Positions 8,966-17,566 of a stretch of 49,248 bases of DNA are shown here, one piece after another. The translations under genes were made by a program, and so were the position numbers. The stretch is from Hyphomicrobiales bacterium. Its GTDB lineage: Bacteria > Pseudomonadota > Alphaproteobacteria > Rhizobiales > CAJQND01. The stretch covers positions 1-49,248 of the forward strand of contig JANQOW010000099.1 in NCBI GenBank assembly GCA_028285595.1, written 5' to 3'. The notes beneath the pieces were generated by a model that saw only the letters and a program-made list of their open reading frames with translations, made no database searches and was not told the DNA's origin. Position 1 is the stretch's first letter; each line of letters opens with the position of its first letter.

Positions 8966-9040
8966 CCGCGTCCCTGCGAAAGCAGGGACCTTCTTAGCCA
9001 AAGGACAAGCCCGAGCTATGGGCCCCTGCTTTCGCAGGGG
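8966..9040. repeat. BIME-like palindromic repeat (inverse copy of 4578-4652)
   Basis: Two hairpins, GTCCCTGC-gaaa-GCAGGGAC (8970-8989) and CCCCTGC-tttc-GCAGGGG (9023-9040), flank a linker containing CCGAGCTATGGG. Reverse-complemented, the whole segment aligns with 4578-4652. It lies between the livF-type gene and the acyl-CoA ligase gene. Confidence 0.75.
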
Positions 9041-9055
9041 TGCGGCACCGGGATG

Positions 9056-9757
9056 CTACACCTCAAGCCACTGCTGGCGCACCTCCGCGTTATTCTGCAG
9101 CTCTTCCGGCGTGCCTTCAAACACCATATGGCCGTGGCCCATCACGTAAACCCGCTTGGAGATCTTCATGGCAATGGTGAGCTTCTGCTCCACCAGCAGG
9201 ATGGAGACCCCGCGCGCGGCGATCTGTTCTAAGAGTTCGGCCACCTGTTGCACGATCTTCGGCGCGAGGCCTTCCGTCGGCTCATCGATCATGATCACCT
9301 CCGGATCGCCCATGAGCGTGCGGCAGATGGTGAGCATCTGCTTCTCGCCGCCCGACAGGACCGAGGCGTCAACGTCGGCGCGCGCCTTCAAGTTGGAGAA
9401 GAGCTCGAACATGTCGTCTAGCGACCAGCGGCTGCCCGACTGCTTCTGGCCGGGTTTCAGGCCCAGCATCAGGTTCTGCCGGGTGGTGAGGCCGGGGAAG
9501 ATGTCGCGGTTCTCCGGCACATAGCCGATGCCGGCCTGGGCGATCTCAAAAGGCTTCTTGCCCACCATCTCATTGCCCTGAAAGAGGATGGAGCCGGTGG
9601 GCGCCACTTCGCCCATGATCGCCTTGCAGGTGGTGGAGCGGCCGACCCCGTTGCGCCCTAAAAGCGCGACGATCTCGCCTTGTCCCACCGTCAGGCTCAC
9701 CCCTTGCAGGATGTGGCTCTTGCCGTAGTAGGCGTGGAGATCGGAGACGGTCAGCAT
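9056..9757 (-). CDS. livF: branched-chain-type ABC transporter ATP-binding protein LivF
   Basis: A 233-aa cytoplasmic ATPase of the HAAT (Liv) import family. It shows GRNGVGRSTT as Walker A (about residues 36-45), the signature LSGGEKQM, and VIMIDEPTEGLAP as Walker B. The invariant Walker A lysine is arginine here. LivF-family proteins with this substitution are known to me, so it need not abolish function, but it is worth noting. I start at the ATG at 9757, one base after the livG stop codon; longer in-frame extensions overlap livG. Its partners are LivG, LivM, LivH and the binding protein upstream. The substrate may not be an amino acid, given the acyl-CoA ligase and dehydrogenases nearby. 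Confidence 0.9.
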   Translation of the reverse strand: MLTVSDLHAYYGKSHILQGVSLTVGQGEIVALLGRNGVGRSTTCKAIMGEVAPTGSILFQGNEMVGKKPFEIAQAGIGYVPENRDIFPGLTTRQNLMLGLKPGQKQSGSRWSLDDMFELFSNLKARADVDASVLSGGEKQMLTICRTLMGDPEVIMIDEPTEGLAPKIVQQVAELLEQIAARGVSILLVEQKLTIAMKISKRVYVMGHGHMVFEGTPEELQNNAEVRQQWLEV

Positions 9758-9758
9758 G

Positions 9759-10523
9759 TCAGGCCTCTTCCTCCAAGGCGGTGCCCAGATAGGCTTCCTG
9801 CACCGCAGCGCTGGCCCGCACGTTTTCCGGCGTGTCGGATGCGATGATCTCGCCATAGACCAGCACCGAGATGCGGTCTGCCAGATCGAACACCACGCCC
9901 ATATCGTGTTCCACCACCACCAGGGTTTTGCTTTCGGTCACCTTGCGGATGAGGCCCACGATGTATTCGGTTTCAGACGCACTCATGCCGGCGGTGGGTT
10001 CATCCAGCATGATGATGTCAGCCCCGCCGGCAATGGTGATCCCGATCTCAAGGGCGCGTTGTTCGGCGTAGGTCAAAACGCCGGCGAGCGTGTCGCGCTT
10101 ATCGGACATGTTGATCTCGCTCAAGATCTCCTCGGTGCGCCGGGTGAGGTCCGGCTGACGGTCCACCAGGTGCCAGAACGAGTATTTGTACTCCATGGCC
10201 CAGAGCAGGCCGCAGCGGATGTTCTCAAACACGCTCATGCGCGGAAAGATGTTGGTGATCTGGAAGCTGCGCGACAGGCCCCGGCGGTTGATCTCATAAG
10301 GTTTGAGCTGGTCCACCGCCTCGCCGTTGAGGCGGACGCGGCCGTCGGTCGGGTGATATTTGCCGGTGATCAGGTTGAACAGGGTGGATTTGCCCGCCCC
10401 GTTCGGCCCGATGATGGCATGGCGTTCGCCCTTGGCGATGGCGAGGGTCACATCGCGAATGATCTCCACCCGCCCGAAACTCTTGCTGAGGCCTTCAAGC
10501 TCTATGGCGGCCGGGGCGCTCAT
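9759..10523 (-). CDS. livG: branched-chain-type ABC transporter ATP-binding protein LivG
   Basis: A 254-aa ATPase with Walker A GPNGAGKST (about residues 39-47), a signature region LTYAEQRALEIG typical of LivG, and Walker B ADIIMLDEPTAGMS followed by the switch histidine in VVVEHDM. It pairs with LivF to power the LivHM permease at the inner membrane. The start overlaps the livM stop by 4 bp and its stop abuts livF, so the genes form a tightly coupled operon. Confidence 0.92.
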   Translation of the reverse strand: MSAPAAIELEGLSKSFGRVEIIRDVTLAIAKGERHAIIGPNGAGKSTLFNLITGKYHPTDGRVRLNGEAVDQLKPYEINRRGLSRSFQITNIFPRMSVFENIRCGLLWAMEYKYSFWHLVDRQPDLTRRTEEILSEINMSDKRDTLAGVLTYAEQRALEIGITIAGGADIIMLDEPTAGMSASETEYIVGLIRKVTESKTLVVVEHDMGVVFDLADRISVLVYGEIIASDTPENVRASAAVQEAYLGTALEEEA

Positions 10524-11767
10524 GAAGGGCCTCCGGCATAGTTGGCTTCATCCCAGGCTTCGCGGAAGGACGGGAGCTGGCGCCGCAGCAGCCAGATGCA
10601 TAGCGCACCGAGCGCAAGCGCGGCGATGAGCGGCAACGGGTGGTGCGAGTTGAAGCTGAGGCCGAAGAGGGACATCTGTTCATCGCCGAGGGCCGCATGG
10701 CGGGCATGGAAGGCGATCTCCAGCACGCTCGCGCTGGCCAGTGCCAAGCCCAGAGCCGGAAGGGCGATGAGGGCATAGGGCTTGGTCAGCACGCTGATCT
10801 TGCCCAGATGGTAGGGCCTGAAATGGATGGCGATGAGGCCTGTGAGCCCGGAGGGGAAGAACATCACCGTCGCCACAAACAAGATGCCCAGATAGAGCTG
10901 CCAGATCTCCGTATAGAGGCTGAGCACGGTCTGCAGCAGGGTGAAGACAATGGCGCCGATGATGGGGCCAATGAAGAAGCCGGCGCCTCCAAGGAAGGTG
11001 ATCAGCAACACCGAGCCGGAGGTGGCAAGGTTCAGGTTCTCCTCGGTGAGGATCTCAAAGTTGATGGCAAAGAGCGCCCCGGCAATGCCGGCAAAGAAGC
11101 CCGAGGCGCAGAAGGACATGAAGCGCACCTTGCGCTGGGAGTAGCCTAGAAACTCAGCGCGCTCTTCATTGTCGCGCACGGCGTTGGCCATGCGGCCGGC
11201 CGGCGTGCGCGAGTAGAGATACATGGCGGCCGCTGAGATCATCAGCCAGATGGCGGAGAGATAGTAGACCTCCTGCTGGGAAGCGAAGTCCAGGCCGAAC
11301 ACGGTGGGACCCATGGTCCGGTCGCCGCTCACCCCTTCCTCGCCGCCGAAGAACGCCACCACGATGATCGAGCAGGCGGCGATCAGCTCGCCCACCCCCA
11401 GCGAGATCATGGCAAAGACGGTGCCTGCCCGGCGGGTGGAGAACGTGCCGACGATCATTGCGAAGAAGAGGCCGAAGAGGCCGCCGAACAACGGCAGCAG
11501 CGGCAGAGGCAGCCAGAGGTTGTCGTACTCCACCCAGTTCATCAGGTGCACACAGAAGAAGCCGCCAAGGCCCATGTAGACCGCGTGGCCGAAGGAGAGC
11601 ATGCCGCCTTGGCCGAGCAGCATGTTGTAGGCCAGTGCAAAGATGATGGTGATGGCCATCTGGTTCATCACCGTCAGGGCTGCGCCTGAGGCAAAGATGA
11701 AGGGCAGCACGGCGAGCACCAGGGCCGCCACGCCCCAGGGGGCCAGAGGACGTAAGGCGTCGCTCAT
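10520..11767 (-). CDS. livM: branched-chain-type ABC transporter permease LivM
   Basis: A 415-aa inner-membrane permease with about nine to ten hydrophobic segments and the LivM-type motif AYNMLLGQGGMLSFGHAVYMGLG, here seen as AYNMLLGQGG followed by LSFGHAVYMG. The C-terminal part (after about residue 305) adds extra hydrophobic segments beyond the core LivM, and the protein is somewhat long for the family (about 330-420 aa). The ATG at 11767 overlaps the livH stop (ATGA); a longer in-frame extension would lie wholly within livH. Confidence 0.9.
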   Translation of the reverse strand: MSDALRPLAPWGVAALVLAVLPFIFASGAALTVMNQMAITIIFALAYNMLLGQGGMLSFGHAVYMGLGGFFCVHLMNWVEYDNLWLPLPLLPLFGGLFGLFFAMIVGTFSTRRAGTVFAMISLGVGELIAACSIIVVAFFGGEEGVSGDRTMGPTVFGLDFASQQEVYYLSAIWLMISAAAMYLYSRTPAGRMANAVRDNEERAEFLGYSQRKVRFMSFCASGFFAGIAGALFAINFEILTEENLNLATSGSVLLITFLGGAGFFIGPIIGAIVFTLLQTVLSLYTEIWQLYLGILFVATVMFFPSGLTGLIAIHFRPYHLGKISVLTKPYALIALPALGLALASASVLEIAFHARHAALGDEQMSLFGLSFNSHHPLPLIAALALGALCIWLLRRQLPSFREAWDEANYAGGPS

Positions 11768-12720
11768 GTTTCCCGCTTTCCAAACAGGCCCTGGGGCCGG
11801 AACGCCAGCACCAGCACCATCAGCAGATAAGGCAGGATGGGTCCGATCTGGGGCAGAGTGAGGGTCCACAGGTCTCTGAGCGCGCTGGTGGCAAGATCTG
11901 CCGGTTCCGTCAGGCCGAGGGTCAGCAACACATCGCGCATGGTCACGTTGTAAGAGGCGGCAAAGGTCTGCAGCCAGCCGATCAAAAGCGATGCCGCCAG
12001 CGCGCCCCAGAGCGAGCCCAGCCCGCCCACCACGATGGTGACAAAGACAATCGTTCCCAGCACCACCGCCATGCCGGGGAAGGTGCCGAGCACCGGGCCT
12101 GCGATCACCCCGGCGAGACCGGCCAGAGCCGTACCGACGCCGAACACGCCCATGAAGACCAGCGGCACGTTGTGGCCAAGGTTCTGGACGGTCTCCGGAT
12201 AGGAGAGGGCGGCCTGGATGATGAGACCCACCCGGGTGCGGGTGAGGATGTAGAGCAGCACCAGGAAGATGCCCACGGCTATGAAGATCATGAAGACCTT
12301 GTAGGCGGGGAAGGCATTGCCGGCGATGGAGAAGGCGGCGAACTTTAAGATCTCCGGCTCCTCAAACGCCATCTGGCTCTTGCCCCAGAAGAACTGCACC
12401 ACCTCTTCAATCAGCAGCGCCAGGCCGAACGTGAAGATGAGTTCAGGCACATGGCCGAACTTGTGCACGCGTCTCAGGCCATAACGCTCCACCAGCGCCC
12501 CGGCCACGCCCACAATCACCGGCGCGATCAGCAGGGCGGGCCAGAAGCCCACATAGGTGCTGATCTGATACCCGAAATAGGCGCCCAGCATGTAGAAGGA
12601 GGCGTGGGCGAAGTTGAGCACCCCCATCATGGAGAAGATCAAGGTGAGGCCGCTGCACAACATGAACAGCAGCAAACCGGTCACCAGACCGTCGAGCAAA
12701 TTGACCAGGACAAGTGACAC
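11764..12720 (-). CDS. livH: branched-chain-type ABC transporter permease LivH
   Basis: A 318-aa inner-membrane permease, with about eight hydrophobic segments. LivH family features include the N-terminal LLDGLVTGLLLFMLCSGLTLIFSMMG region (GLTLIFSMMGVLNFAH core) and VVGGLGSLWGALAAS near residue 225. It starts with GTG at 12720. It forms the membrane channel with LivM. The order is binding protein, livH, livM, livG, livF, ligase, all on the minus strand. Confidence 0.92.
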   Translation of the reverse strand: MSLVLVNLLDGLVTGLLLFMLCSGLTLIFSMMGVLNFAHASFYMLGAYFGYQISTYVGFWPALLIAPVIVGVAGALVERYGLRRVHKFGHVPELIFTFGLALLIEEVVQFFWGKSQMAFEEPEILKFAAFSIAGNAFPAYKVFMIFIAVGIFLVLLYILTRTRVGLIIQAALSYPETVQNLGHNVPLVFMGVFGVGTALAGLAGVIAGPVLGTFPGMAVVLGTIVFVTIVVGGLGSLWGALAASLLIGWLQTFAASYNVTMRDVLLTLGLTEPADLATSALRDLWTLTLPQIGPILPYLLMVLVLAFRPQGLFGKRET

Positions 12721-12758
12721 CGGCGCCCTCTTCTAACCCCTCACACCGCGGCGCGATG

Positions 12759-12778
12759 AGCGCCCGTTTAAGGGCGCT
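12759..12778 (-). repeat. Stem-loop at the end of the binding-protein gene
   Basis: The inverted repeat AGCGCCC-gttta(a)-GGGCGCT spans the stop codon of the binding-protein gene, just before livH. No U-run follows, so it is more likely an mRNA 3' stabiliser that favours binding-protein expression than a terminator. Confidence 0.4.
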
Positions 12779-14012
12779 TCATCTTGCAGGTGGTTTCGCT
12801 GTCGGCGGCCGCCATCTTCACCGTGGATTCCACCTTCAGGCCAAAGCCGGAATTGTCCAGATCAAAGTCGATGCCTTCATCGGTGTGCGCCAGAATGTGC
12901 ACGTCCTGGATGGCCTGGTGGTCCTTGGCGCGCATGACGATCTTGGAGCCGAAAATGCTGTCATGCTCCATGCCCTCAAGCGCCTTGGCCACGGCCACCA
13001 TGTCGGTGGCGCTGCCGGCCTTGTCGATGGCTTTGGCGAGCATCTCGATCACATTGGCGATGCGCGGCTGGCCCATGTCCTTGTCCGGATGCTTGGCCTT
13101 GAAGGCCTTCATATAGGCCGTCATGCGCTCAGACGGGGCAGGATTGATGGCCCCTTCCTGCACCAGCTTCAGCGGGCCCTTGCCCTCGGCCCCGAAGGTT
13201 TTGGTGATGCCGGTGGAGGCGGCATAGTAGGTGTAGATCGGCTTCTTGAAGCCAGACGCGATCACCGATTTGCCGAGGCCTACCATGTCGGAGCCCCAGT
13301 TCCCGGTGATGATGGCGTCGGCGCCGGAGGCCATGATCTTGCGCGCATAGGGGGTGAAGTCTTTCACCTTGCCGATGGGGTGCAATTCGTTGCCGACGAT
13401 TTCAATGTCGGGCCGCTTGGCGCCCAGATACTTCACCGCGGCGGCCGCAACCGCTTTACCAAATGAGTAATCCTGGCCAATCAGGTAGATCTTCTTGATG
13501 TCATCTGACTTGGCGATGATGTCTGTCAGCGCGTCCATCTTGATGTCGGCGTTGGCGTCAAAGCGGAAGTGCCAGAAGTTGCACTTGGCGTTGGTGAGCG
13601 CCGGATCCACGGCGGAATAGTTGAGGAAGATCACCCGCTTGTCCGGATTGCGCCGGTTGTGCTTCTTGATGGCATCGGTGAGCGCGTTGGCAACGCCGGA
13701 CGAGTTGCCCTGGGCGATGAAGCGGATGCCCTGATCGATCGCCACTTTAAGCTGGATCAGGGATTCCTTGGGGCTGATCTTGTTGTCGAACGGCACGATC
13801 TCGAACTTTTTGCCGCCCAGAACACCCCCTTGCTTGTTCACCAGCTCTTCTGCAGCAAACTGGTAATGAACCAGACCCTGCTCGCCGGTGGCGGCGAAGG
13901 GGCCGGACAGAGGATCAATGAAGGCGATCTTCACCGTATCGGCCGCCCAGGCGGCAACGGCACTGGAAAGTGCAATCAGTGTGCCCAGAATCAGGCCAGC
14001 TAGAGTTCTCAT
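12768..14012 (-). CDS. ABC transporter periplasmic substrate-binding protein (LivK-like)
   Basis: A 414-aa periplasmic binding protein of the leucine/isoleucine/valine-binding superfamily. A signal peptide is visible (MRTLAGLILGTLIALSS... cleaved after AWA near residue 23). The mature protein begins DTVKIAFIDPLSGPFAATGEQG, the usual LivK-type opening, here seen as KIAFIDPLSGPFA. The start at 14012 has a good GGGAGG ribosome-binding site; longer in-frame extensions lack it. It is the first gene of the importer operon, divergent from the acyl-CoA dehydrogenase pair. The ligand may be an aromatic or aliphatic acid rather than an amino acid, judged from the neighbours. Confidence 0.9.
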   Translation of the reverse strand: MRTLAGLILGTLIALSSAVAAWAADTVKIAFIDPLSGPFAATGEQGLVHYQFAAEELVNKQGGVLGGKKFEIVPFDNKISPKESLIQLKVAIDQGIRFIAQGNSSGVANALTDAIKKHNRRNPDKRVIFLNYSAVDPALTNAKCNFWHFRFDANADIKMDALTDIIAKSDDIKKIYLIGQDYSFGKAVAAAAVKYLGAKRPDIEIVGNELHPIGKVKDFTPYARKIMASGADAIITGNWGSDMVGLGKSVIASGFKKPIYTYYAASTGITKTFGAEGKGPLKLVQEGAINPAPSERMTAYMKAFKAKHPDKDMGQPRIANVIEMLAKAIDKAGSATDMVAVAKALEGMEHDSIFGSKIVMRAKDHQAIQDVHILAHTDEGIDFDLDNSGFGLKVESTVKMAAADSETTCKMKRP

Positions 14013-14240
14013 GACGTATCCTCCCGTTACGCAGGTAAATGACGAAGCAGCGCCGGTTATCCCGGCTCTTTTGCTGCGCCCAAAGTGGCACGAGTTGAGG
14101 TTGCAGACAACCGGAAGGCGCAGGGGGCGGTGAGCCGTTTTGTGGAGCATTTTCTGTCCAGTGAACCAGATCGGAGGGGACACGTTCAAAGAGTGTGCGT
14201 ATATAAGAGCCGCCAGCCTGGTGAGGAGGACACAGAAACA

Positions 14241-15437
14241 ATGATGATGGAACTGACCCCAGACGAGCTAACCTTCCGCGATGAGGTCCGTGCGTTCTTG
14301 CGGGACAACCTGCCGGACGCTCTGCGCCAAAAGGTGCAAAAGGATCAGCATCTGAACCGTGACGATTTCCTGGACTGGCACAAGATCCTCTATGCCAAGG
14401 GCTGGATCGCGCCGGGCTGGCCGAAAGAATATGGCGGCGCAGGGTGGACACCCATGCAGCGGCACATTTTCGATGACGAGCTGGCCACAGCCTATGCGCC
14501 GCCCATCCTGCCGTTCGGCCTGGCCATGGTGGGGCCGGTGATCATGAATTTCGGCAATGACGCCCAGAAGGCGCATTACCTGCCGCGGATCCTGAGCGGT
14601 GAAGACTGGTGGTGTCAGGGCTATTCTGAGCCGGGCGCGGGGTCGGACCTGGCTTCTCTGAAAACCAAGGCCGTGCGCGACGGCGATCATTACGTGGTGG
14701 ACGGGGCCAAGACCTGGACCACGTTCGCCCAACATGCCGACATGATGTTCTGCCTGGTGCGCACTTCCTCTGAGGGCAAACGCCAGGAGGGGATCTCGTT
14801 CCTGCTCATGGACATGAAGTCTGAAGGCATCACGGTGAAACCCATCCGCACCATTGATGGGGGTTGTGAGATCAACGAGGTGTTCTTCGACAACGTTCGG
14901 ATGCCGGCTGAAAACCTGATCGGTGAGGAAGGCAAGGGCTGGACCTATGCCAAGTTCCTTTTGGGCTATGAGCGCACCGGCATGGCCACCATCGGCCGCT
15001 CCCGGCGCCAGTTGGCCGAAGTGCGCAAGATTGCAGCTTCTGAGCCCGTCGGCGAAGGCACGTTGCTGGACGATCCGAAGTTTCGCGAGAAGGCGGCAGC
15101 AATTGAGATTGAGCTGCTGGCACTGGAATCCCTGGTTCTGCAGGTGCTGGCCGAACAGGCCGCGGGCGGCAAGCCGGGCCCTGAATCCTCGTTCCTGAAG
15201 ATCAAGGGCACGGAGATCCAACAGGCCATTTCTGAACTGTTGCTGGAAGCGGTCGGCAACTACGCACATCCGTTCGTGCCCGAGGCGTTGGAGCATGGTT
15301 GGAATGAAGAGCCAATCGGGCCGGACTATGCCGCGCCCGCAGCGCCGCACTATTTCAACTTCCGCAAGACATCGATCTATGGCGGAACCAACGAAATCCA
15401 AAAGAACATTGTCGCCAAGATGATTCTTGGCCTTTGA
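14241..15437 (+). CDS. acyl-CoA dehydrogenase, large subunit of a PimC/PimD-like pair
   Basis: A 398-aa FAD flavoprotein. The N-terminal helical domain starts ELTPDELTFRDEVRAFL, the FAD region reads CQGYSEPGAGSDLASL (about residues 127-142), and the C-terminal domain ends with SIYGGTNEIQKNIVAKMILG. The usual C-terminal catalytic glutamate of MCAD-type enzymes (YEGT) is glycine here, as in many heteromeric acyl-CoA dehydrogenases. I start at the ATG at 14241, preceded by GAGGAGG; a longer in-frame extension runs through the promoter gap. The next gene follows after 17 bp and looks like its small subunit. Likely role: alpha-beta desaturation of an acyl-CoA made by the ligase at 7299-8942. Confidence 0.88.
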   Translation: MMMELTPDELTFRDEVRAFLRDNLPDALRQKVQKDQHLNRDDFLDWHKILYAKGWIAPGWPKEYGGAGWTPMQRHIFDDELATAYAPPILPFGLAMVGPVIMNFGNDAQKAHYLPRILSGEDWWCQGYSEPGAGSDLASLKTKAVRDGDHYVVDGAKTWTTFAQHADMMFCLVRTSSEGKRQEGISFLLMDMKSEGITVKPIRTIDGGCEINEVFFDNVRMPAENLIGEEGKGWTYAKFLLGYERTGMATIGRSRRQLAEVRKIAASEPVGEGTLLDDPKFREKAAAIEIELLALESLVLQVLAEQAAGGKPGPESSFLKIKGTEIQQAISELLLEAVGNYAHPFVPEALEHGWNEEPIGPDYAAPAAPHYFNFRKTSIYGGTNEIQKNIVAKMILGL

Positions 15438-15454
15438 ACGGACCCTGTAGCGTT

Positions 15455-16594
15455 ATGGACATTATGTTGAGTGACGAGCAGCGCTTGCTGAAGGAAAGCG
15501 TGGAGCGGTTTATTGCGGACGAGTACGGCTTTGAACAGCGCAAGCGCTGGGTCGCAGAAGGCGCCGGGTACGCTGCTGAAAACTGGGCCACCTTTGCCGA
15601 ACTGGGCTGGCTGGCCCTGCCATTGCCGGAGGAGCATGGCGGACTTGGCGGCTCGCTAAGCGACGTGGCGGTGGTGCTGGAGGGCTTTGGCGCCGGGCTG
15701 GTGGTTGAACCTTATCTCGCCACGGTGCTTCTGGCTGCGCAGTTGGTTGCTGACGGCGGGACGGATGAGCAGAAAGCCGACATCCTTCCCAAGGTGGCCG
15801 AGGGGCAGATGAAGCTGGCCTTCGCCCATACCGAGCGCCAGTCTCGGTATAACCTGCCCGATGTGAAGACAGAGGCCAAAGCCAGCTCAGGAGGCTTCAC
15901 GCTTAACGGGCAGAAGAGCATTGTTTTTGGCGCAGCCGATGCAGATCTGCTGGTGGTCAGCGCGCGCACCAGTGGTGGCCAACGCGAGGAAGATGGCATC
16001 TCTCTCTTCTGTGTGGCGCCGGATGCGGCCGGTCTCAGCATCCGTGCTTATGGCACGCAAGACAGTCACCGGGCAGCCGATCTTACCTTGGAAAATGTGG
16101 AGGTTGAGGCCTCCGCACTCATGAGCCAGGCGGACGCGGCCTATCCGATTATTGCCCGCACGGTGCAACAGGCCATGATTGCGCTCGGCGCAGAAGCCGT
16201 TGGCGCCATGGGCGCATTGAACGAACTGACGTTTGAATATCTGAAAACCCGTCAACAGTTCGGCGCGCCCATTGGGGCTTTTCAAAGCCTGCAACACCGG
16301 GCGGCTGAAATGCTCATGGCCCACAAGCTCTCCAGGGCCATGGTGTTCCGCATGGCAAAGGCGGCAGACACGGGCGATGAAGCCCTGGCTCAAGCGGCCA
16401 CGGCCACCAAGGTGCAAATCGGGAAATCCGGCAAATTCGTCGGCCAGCAAGCCATTCAACTCCATGGCGGCATCGGGATGACCGATGAATATGCTGCCGG
16501 TCATTACTTCAAGCGCCTCACCATGATCGATGCTCTGTTCGGCACGGCCGATCATCATCTGACTGCTTTTGCCGACAGTTCCAATATTTCCTAA
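15455..16594 (+). CDS. acyl-CoA dehydrogenase, small subunit (PimD-like)
   Basis: A 379-aa acyl-CoA dehydrogenase-like protein starting MDIMLSDEQRLLKESVERFI. The GAPIGAFQSLQHRAAEM motif (about residue 271) and QLHGGIGMTDEYAAGHYFKRL near the C-terminus (core QLHGGIGMTDEYA) mark the family. FAD-contact wording in the middle domain is weaker than in the upstream partner, which is typical of small subunits such as PimD. The ATG at 15455 is used; an upstream TTG would overlap the large subunit gene. Together the two probably form a heteromer in beta-oxidation of a dicarboxylic, branched or cyclic acyl-CoA. The exact substrate cannot be read from sequence. Confidence 0.86.
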   Translation: MDIMLSDEQRLLKESVERFIADEYGFEQRKRWVAEGAGYAAENWATFAELGWLALPLPEEHGGLGGSLSDVAVVLEGFGAGLVVEPYLATVLLAAQLVADGGTDEQKADILPKVAEGQMKLAFAHTERQSRYNLPDVKTEAKASSGGFTLNGQKSIVFGAADADLLVVSARTSGGQREEDGISLFCVAPDAAGLSIRAYGTQDSHRAADLTLENVEVEASALMSQADAAYPIIARTVQQAMIALGAEAVGAMGALNELTFEYLKTRQQFGAPIGAFQSLQHRAAEMLMAHKLSRAMVFRMAKAADTGDEALAQAATATKVQIGKSGKFVGQQAIQLHGGIGMTDEYAAGHYFKRLTMIDALFGTADHHLTAFADSSNIS

Positions 16595-16672
16595 CAGGAA
16601 ACATTTATTCCCTCTGTTGACGCCGGGCCCCAATGATGCCAAGGTCATTTGGAACTCATTTGGGAGCCGGAT

Positions 16673-17566
16673 ATGTGCGGAATTGTTGGCTTGTTCTTGA
16701 AGAACAAAGAGCTTGAGCCGGATCTGGGGCGCCTGACCGCCCTGATGTTACGAGAAATGCGCGATAGAGGCCCGGATTCGGCGGGCTTTGCGGTTTATGG
16801 CGATGAGGCGGAGGGCACCAAGATCACCCTTCTGTCCAAGACCAATGAGACCGATTGGGATGGGCTGGCCAAAGGCCTCAGCAAGGCCACGGGCGAAGCG
16901 GTGGACGTGAAAACCGTGGGCAACCATGCGCTCTTCACCACGCCAGCAGAAGGCCTGGGCGCGCGCCGCTGGATCATTGACAATGCGCCTGATGTGACCG
17001 TGTTGGCGGCGGGCAAATCGATCGAGCTCTATAAGGGCATTGGCGACCCGGACGCGGTGATCGAGGACTATGCCCTTGCCAAGCGCACCGGCACCCACGC
17101 CATCGGCCACACACGTATGGCCACCGAAAGCGCGATCACCACGGCAGGCTCCCACCCCTTCTCAACCGGGGAAGACACCTGCCTGGTGCACAATGGCTCG
17201 CTCTCTAACCACAACCGGCTGCGCGAGAACCTCAGGCGCCATGGGGAATCGTTCCAGACCGAGAACGACACGGAAGTGGCCGCCGGCTATCTTTCCTGGC
17301 GGGTGCGCGAGGGCGACACGCTGAACGAGGCGCTGGAGCGCGGCCTTGAGGATCTGGACGGGTTCTACACATTTGCCATCGGGGTCCGGAACGGCTTTGC
17401 CGTGCTGCGTGATCCGATTGCCTGCAAGCCTGCGGTGATTGCGGAGAACGATGACTGGGTGGCCATGTCGTCTGAGTTCCGCGCCATTGCTCAACTGCCC
17501 GATGCGCGCAATGCCAATATCTGGGAGCCGGAACCTTCCACCATTTATGCCTGGAGCCACAATTGA
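16673..17566 (+). CDS. mgsA: N-methylglutamate synthase subunit A (class II glutamine amidotransferase)
   Basis: A 297-aa protein with the N-terminal nucleophile fold of class II amidotransferases. Cys2 in MCGIVGLF is the nucleophile, which fixes the start at 16673. RDRGPDSAG, GHTRMATES and the HNGSLSNHNRLRE region complete the glutaminase signature. It matches MgsA/GlxB proteins, the amidotransferase part of the split glutamate-synthase-like enzyme. N-methylglutamate synthase moves the methylamine group from gamma-glutamylmethylamide (or free methylamine) onto 2-oxoglutarate. The gene overlaps mgsB by one base. The glx genes of rhizobia are close homologues, so a role other than methylamine use is possible. 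Confidence 0.87.
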   Translation: MCGIVGLFLKNKELEPDLGRLTALMLREMRDRGPDSAGFAVYGDEAEGTKITLLSKTNETDWDGLAKGLSKATGEAVDVKTVGNHALFTTPAEGLGARRWIIDNAPDVTVLAAGKSIELYKGIGDPDAVIEDYALAKRTGTHAIGHTRMATESAITTAGSHPFSTGEDTCLVHNGSLSNHNRLRENLRRHGESFQTENDTEVAAGYLSWRVREGDTLNEALERGLEDLDGFYTFAIGVRNGFAVLRDPIACKPAVIAENDDWVAMSSEFRAIAQLPDARNANIWEPEPSTIYAWSHN

